Positions 62,210 to 64,000 of a stretch of 64,000 nt of DNA are shown here, in pieces; the stretch's first letter is position 1, and each line of letters starts with the position of its first letter. The position numbers were made by a program, and so were the translations under genes. Source of the stretch: Apostichopus japonicus (Eukaryota; Echinodermata; Holothuroidea; Aspidochirotida; Stichopodidae); the NCBI RefSeq assembly GCF_037975245.1, contig NC_092579.1, forward strand, positions 7,647,001-7,711,000, given 5' to 3'. The notes beneath the pieces are model-generated. The model did no database searches. It was not told the origin of the DNA and saw only the letters and a list, made by a program, of their open reading frames with translations.

Positions 62210-62908
62210 ATGTTTCGGCCAGGCAGAACCTGGTTCGAACACGATTTGTGTCCTAAGTGTAGAACCTACACCAGACGGGACCCACGCCTGGTCTGCATAA
62301 ATTTTTCGCCAGCCCAGTGGCACTAGATAGACCAGTGGCTTACGAGTCTAAGAAGCAAGCTTTAGGGCAGGCTGGACTTGATTCCTTAGGCCATCGGTGC
62401 CCCAGAAAAAGATATAGGAGAGACAAGAGAGAGAGAGAGAGGAGGAGGGAGAAGTGGTGAGAGAGGTGGAGGAAAGTGGCCAGGAGAGGGCCGAAGGAGA
62501 GGTGGAGAGAGAGAGAAAGAGTACCCCTAACGGTCCCGGCGACGTCCGGTTGATTACGGCCAGAGGGAAGGGCAGGAGCAAGGCTCCTGCCAAGAAAAGA
62601 CCTCTTGAGAAGAGGCACGGCTCGGCCGGGCTAGAGGCAACGTCTCAGTCCGGGTCGCAGCAAGGAGTACCCCTAATGGTCCCGGCGACGTCCGGTTGAT
62701 TACGGCCAGAGGGAAGGGCAGGAGCAAGGCTCCCGCCAAGAAAAGACCTCTTGAGAAGAGGCACGGCTCGGCCGGGCTAGAGGCAACGTCTCAGTCCGGG
62801 TCGCAGCAAGAGAGACCCATAGAGCGCGGGCTACAGGCCACGGAGAGCTCGGGTCCGAGAGAGAGAGAGTACGACCGAGGGGTCGCTGAAACGGATCCGG
62901 TCCCATAG
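62210..62908 (+). pseudogene. Broken gag-like ORF of a retroelement
   Basis: From ATG 62210 the frame reads MFRPGRTWFEHDLCPKCRTY and carries a Cys-X2-Cys...Cys pattern before a stop near 62319. A shift of one frame restores a collinear reading from about 62317 (ALDRPV...), then a highly charged Glu/Arg region (about 62418-62520) and a basic Lys/Arg/Ser/Pro segment. A 146-base tandem duplication (62521/62667) throws the frame off again and stops follow at 62699 and 62906. GC content is far above the AT-rich neighbourhood. A charged, basic, low-complexity protein with an N-terminal Cys cluster fits a DIRS-like gag (inference). At least three disabling changes are visible, so it is not functional. 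Confidence 0.45.
62521..62812. repeat. 146-bp tandem duplication, two copies
   Basis: GTACCCCTAACGGTCCCGGC at 62521 recurs at 62667 with about three differences. 146 is not a multiple of three. Confidence 0.97.
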
Positions 62909-62948
62909 CAGGCTCCGGGAGCCCGGGTCCGGCGAGAAAAAAATATTT

Positions 62949-62970
62949 AAAAAAAAAAAAAAAAAAAAAA
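62949..62970. repeat. A22 homopolymer
   Basis: Twenty-two A residues inside the GC-rich gag-like region; it interrupts the coding continuity. Confidence 0.95.
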
Positions 62971-62989
62971 TCCCACCGGAAAGGACAGA

Positions 62990-63780
62990 ATGTCCGGGTC
63001 GAGGAGTACCGGCGTGGTGGTACCCGGCGTGGTACGCACACAGAGACGGGCTGCGGGAGCCTGGGTCCGGCGAGGCCCCGGGTCCGGCGAGACCCCGGGT
63101 CCGGCGAGACTCGAAGGGAAGGCAGGACCGAGGTTTCACTCCAGATCCGAGACCGCCCCGGAGCCGGGAACCAGAGCTATACAATCGACTGCTGGGTCCT
63201 CAGAGATTGGCTCCGGAGGGCCCGGGCCCGACGAGAACGGGGGCGCAGGGGCAGAAGCCCGGTCCGCAGATCTCCAAACGGGATCCAAAACTGGTCCCGA
63301 AGTCGGGAGCCTACGAGAGTAACAACATTTACAACTGCGACATTTACAATAACATTTACAACTACAACAACATTTACAACGAGATTAACAACTGCTAGGC
63401 CCCCAGAACGGGGTAGCAGGTGCAGAAGCCCGGCCCGCAGACCCCCTAAGCGGAGCCGCGGCCGGTCCTGAGGCCGGGAACCGATGAGATTACCAATGCC
63501 GGGCCCCCAGAACGGGGTAGCAGGGGCAAGCGCCCAATCCGAAAAGAGAACCAGCCCCGAGCCAGGTTCCCACGACCTGGTTTGCAGAGCGTCGGGCAAC
63601 CTGTCCGGCCTAGACGACGAGGTCGACCCCTAGATTTCGGGGTTACAGAGGACGGTTACTCCCGCTTCCCAGAATAGGGGGAGTGTCCCCCCCCCCCCCC
63701 GGAACTAGCAGCTTGAGCGGCGACGACAGGTTCGAATCATTTGCGGGAAAACACCGCTACCACTACACATCCCAAATGTG
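62990..63780 (+). pseudogene. Continuation of gag-like region, repetitive and broken
   Basis: GC-rich, coding-like sequence open for 110 codons from 62990, then interrupted. It is built of degenerate repeats: CCGGGTCCGGCGAGAC units at 63063-63110, ACATTTACAAC units at 63325-63390, and about 100-base units containing GAACGGGGTAGCAGG-GCAG at 63236, 63406 and 63509. A last open piece (63683 on, GTSSLSGDDRFESFAGKHRY) looks protein-like and follows a C16 tract. Function inferred only from continuity with 62210-62908. Confidence 0.35.
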
Positions 63781-64000
63781 TGTTTATTTATCGAGTACCT
63801 GCAGACACTCAGGGGTCATATTCTCCTCGCTAATTATACTCCTCTCTAATCATAATTCATCGCCATTTGCCTAGGTTAAAATCTTACTTGTGTTTAAAAA
63901 CACTGTCGTTTAAAACACTGGTGAACCCACTTCCAGAACATGTTAAAATGCGTAAGACTGAGGGGTTTCAAATCGGTTCTCATGACGTACAGTATTCCGT
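63781..64000. other. No recognised feature at window edge
   Basis: GC content falls back towards the window average. The element may continue or end here; no terminal repeat is seen. Confidence 0.3.

Noticed and set aside
62340-63041. Several long minus-strand frames
   Set aside because: Antisense shadows of the GC-rich gag-like plus-strand sequence; their repeated peptides come from the 146-bp duplication.

Overview
This is a eukaryotic, AT-rich, intron/intergenic-type window with no prokaryotic features: no operons, no ribosome binding sites, no CRISPR, no rRNA, and no tRNA gene I can defend. The mix of hAT-type MITEs with 8-bp target duplications, TTAA-type DNA elements, foldback elements, a tRNA-derived SINE head, many minisatellites and a degenerate CCCTAA block suggests a marine invertebrate animal. 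An invertebrate deuterostome such as an echinoderm is my best guess. The species cannot be named from the sequence.

Coding content is very low. The best coding call is a minus-strand first exon at 40878-41135 (start codon in good context, type II membrane anchor, perfect GTAAGT donor), resembling the N-terminus of a Golgi glycosyltransferase. Weaker single-exon candidates lie at 5135-5323 (-), 17043-17222 (+), 22490-22578 (+, stop plus AATAAA), 28357-28465 (+), 32308-32544 (-) and 35170-35276 (+). None has a recognised domain, and I cannot join them into gene models. Nearly all other open frames are chance frames or lie in repeats.

Most of what can be supported is mobile DNA. 0-13 kb: a possible hAT MITE, AAT microsatellite, a 114-bp minisatellite, a SINE head, and a 2.2-kb hAT element (8787-10984, perfect TSD) carrying a nested element and an internal duplication. 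12-34 kb: scattered copies of one repeat family (here 'family A') including a foldback with perfect 175-bp arms (21339-21897), two further hAT MITEs (26167-26545, 29292-29603) and a second large minisatellite. 39-50 kb: two TTAA-type elements, a third copy of the CGTAGCC hAT family with perfect TSD (42045-42338), and a clean 20-bp satellite. 49.7-54.8 kb: a 163-bp tandem array interrupted by a 4.65-kb DNA transposon with perfect 28-bp terminal inverted repeats. This element carries nine exact copies, on both strands, of the 14-mer GTTTCGGAGGTGAC and contains a further nested TIR element. 55-61 kb: a perfect 34-bp palindrome, telomere-like repeats between direct repeats, and a hairpin MITE. 61.5-63.8 kb: the left part of a family-A-related element with a broken, GC-rich, gag-like coding region. 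Because family A has inverted terminal repeats, I infer a DIRS-like retroelement, tentatively.

The most unusual item is the 50151-54798 transposon with its dispersed 14-mer. Next is family A, which seems to link foldback elements, minisatellite arrays and a gag-bearing element.
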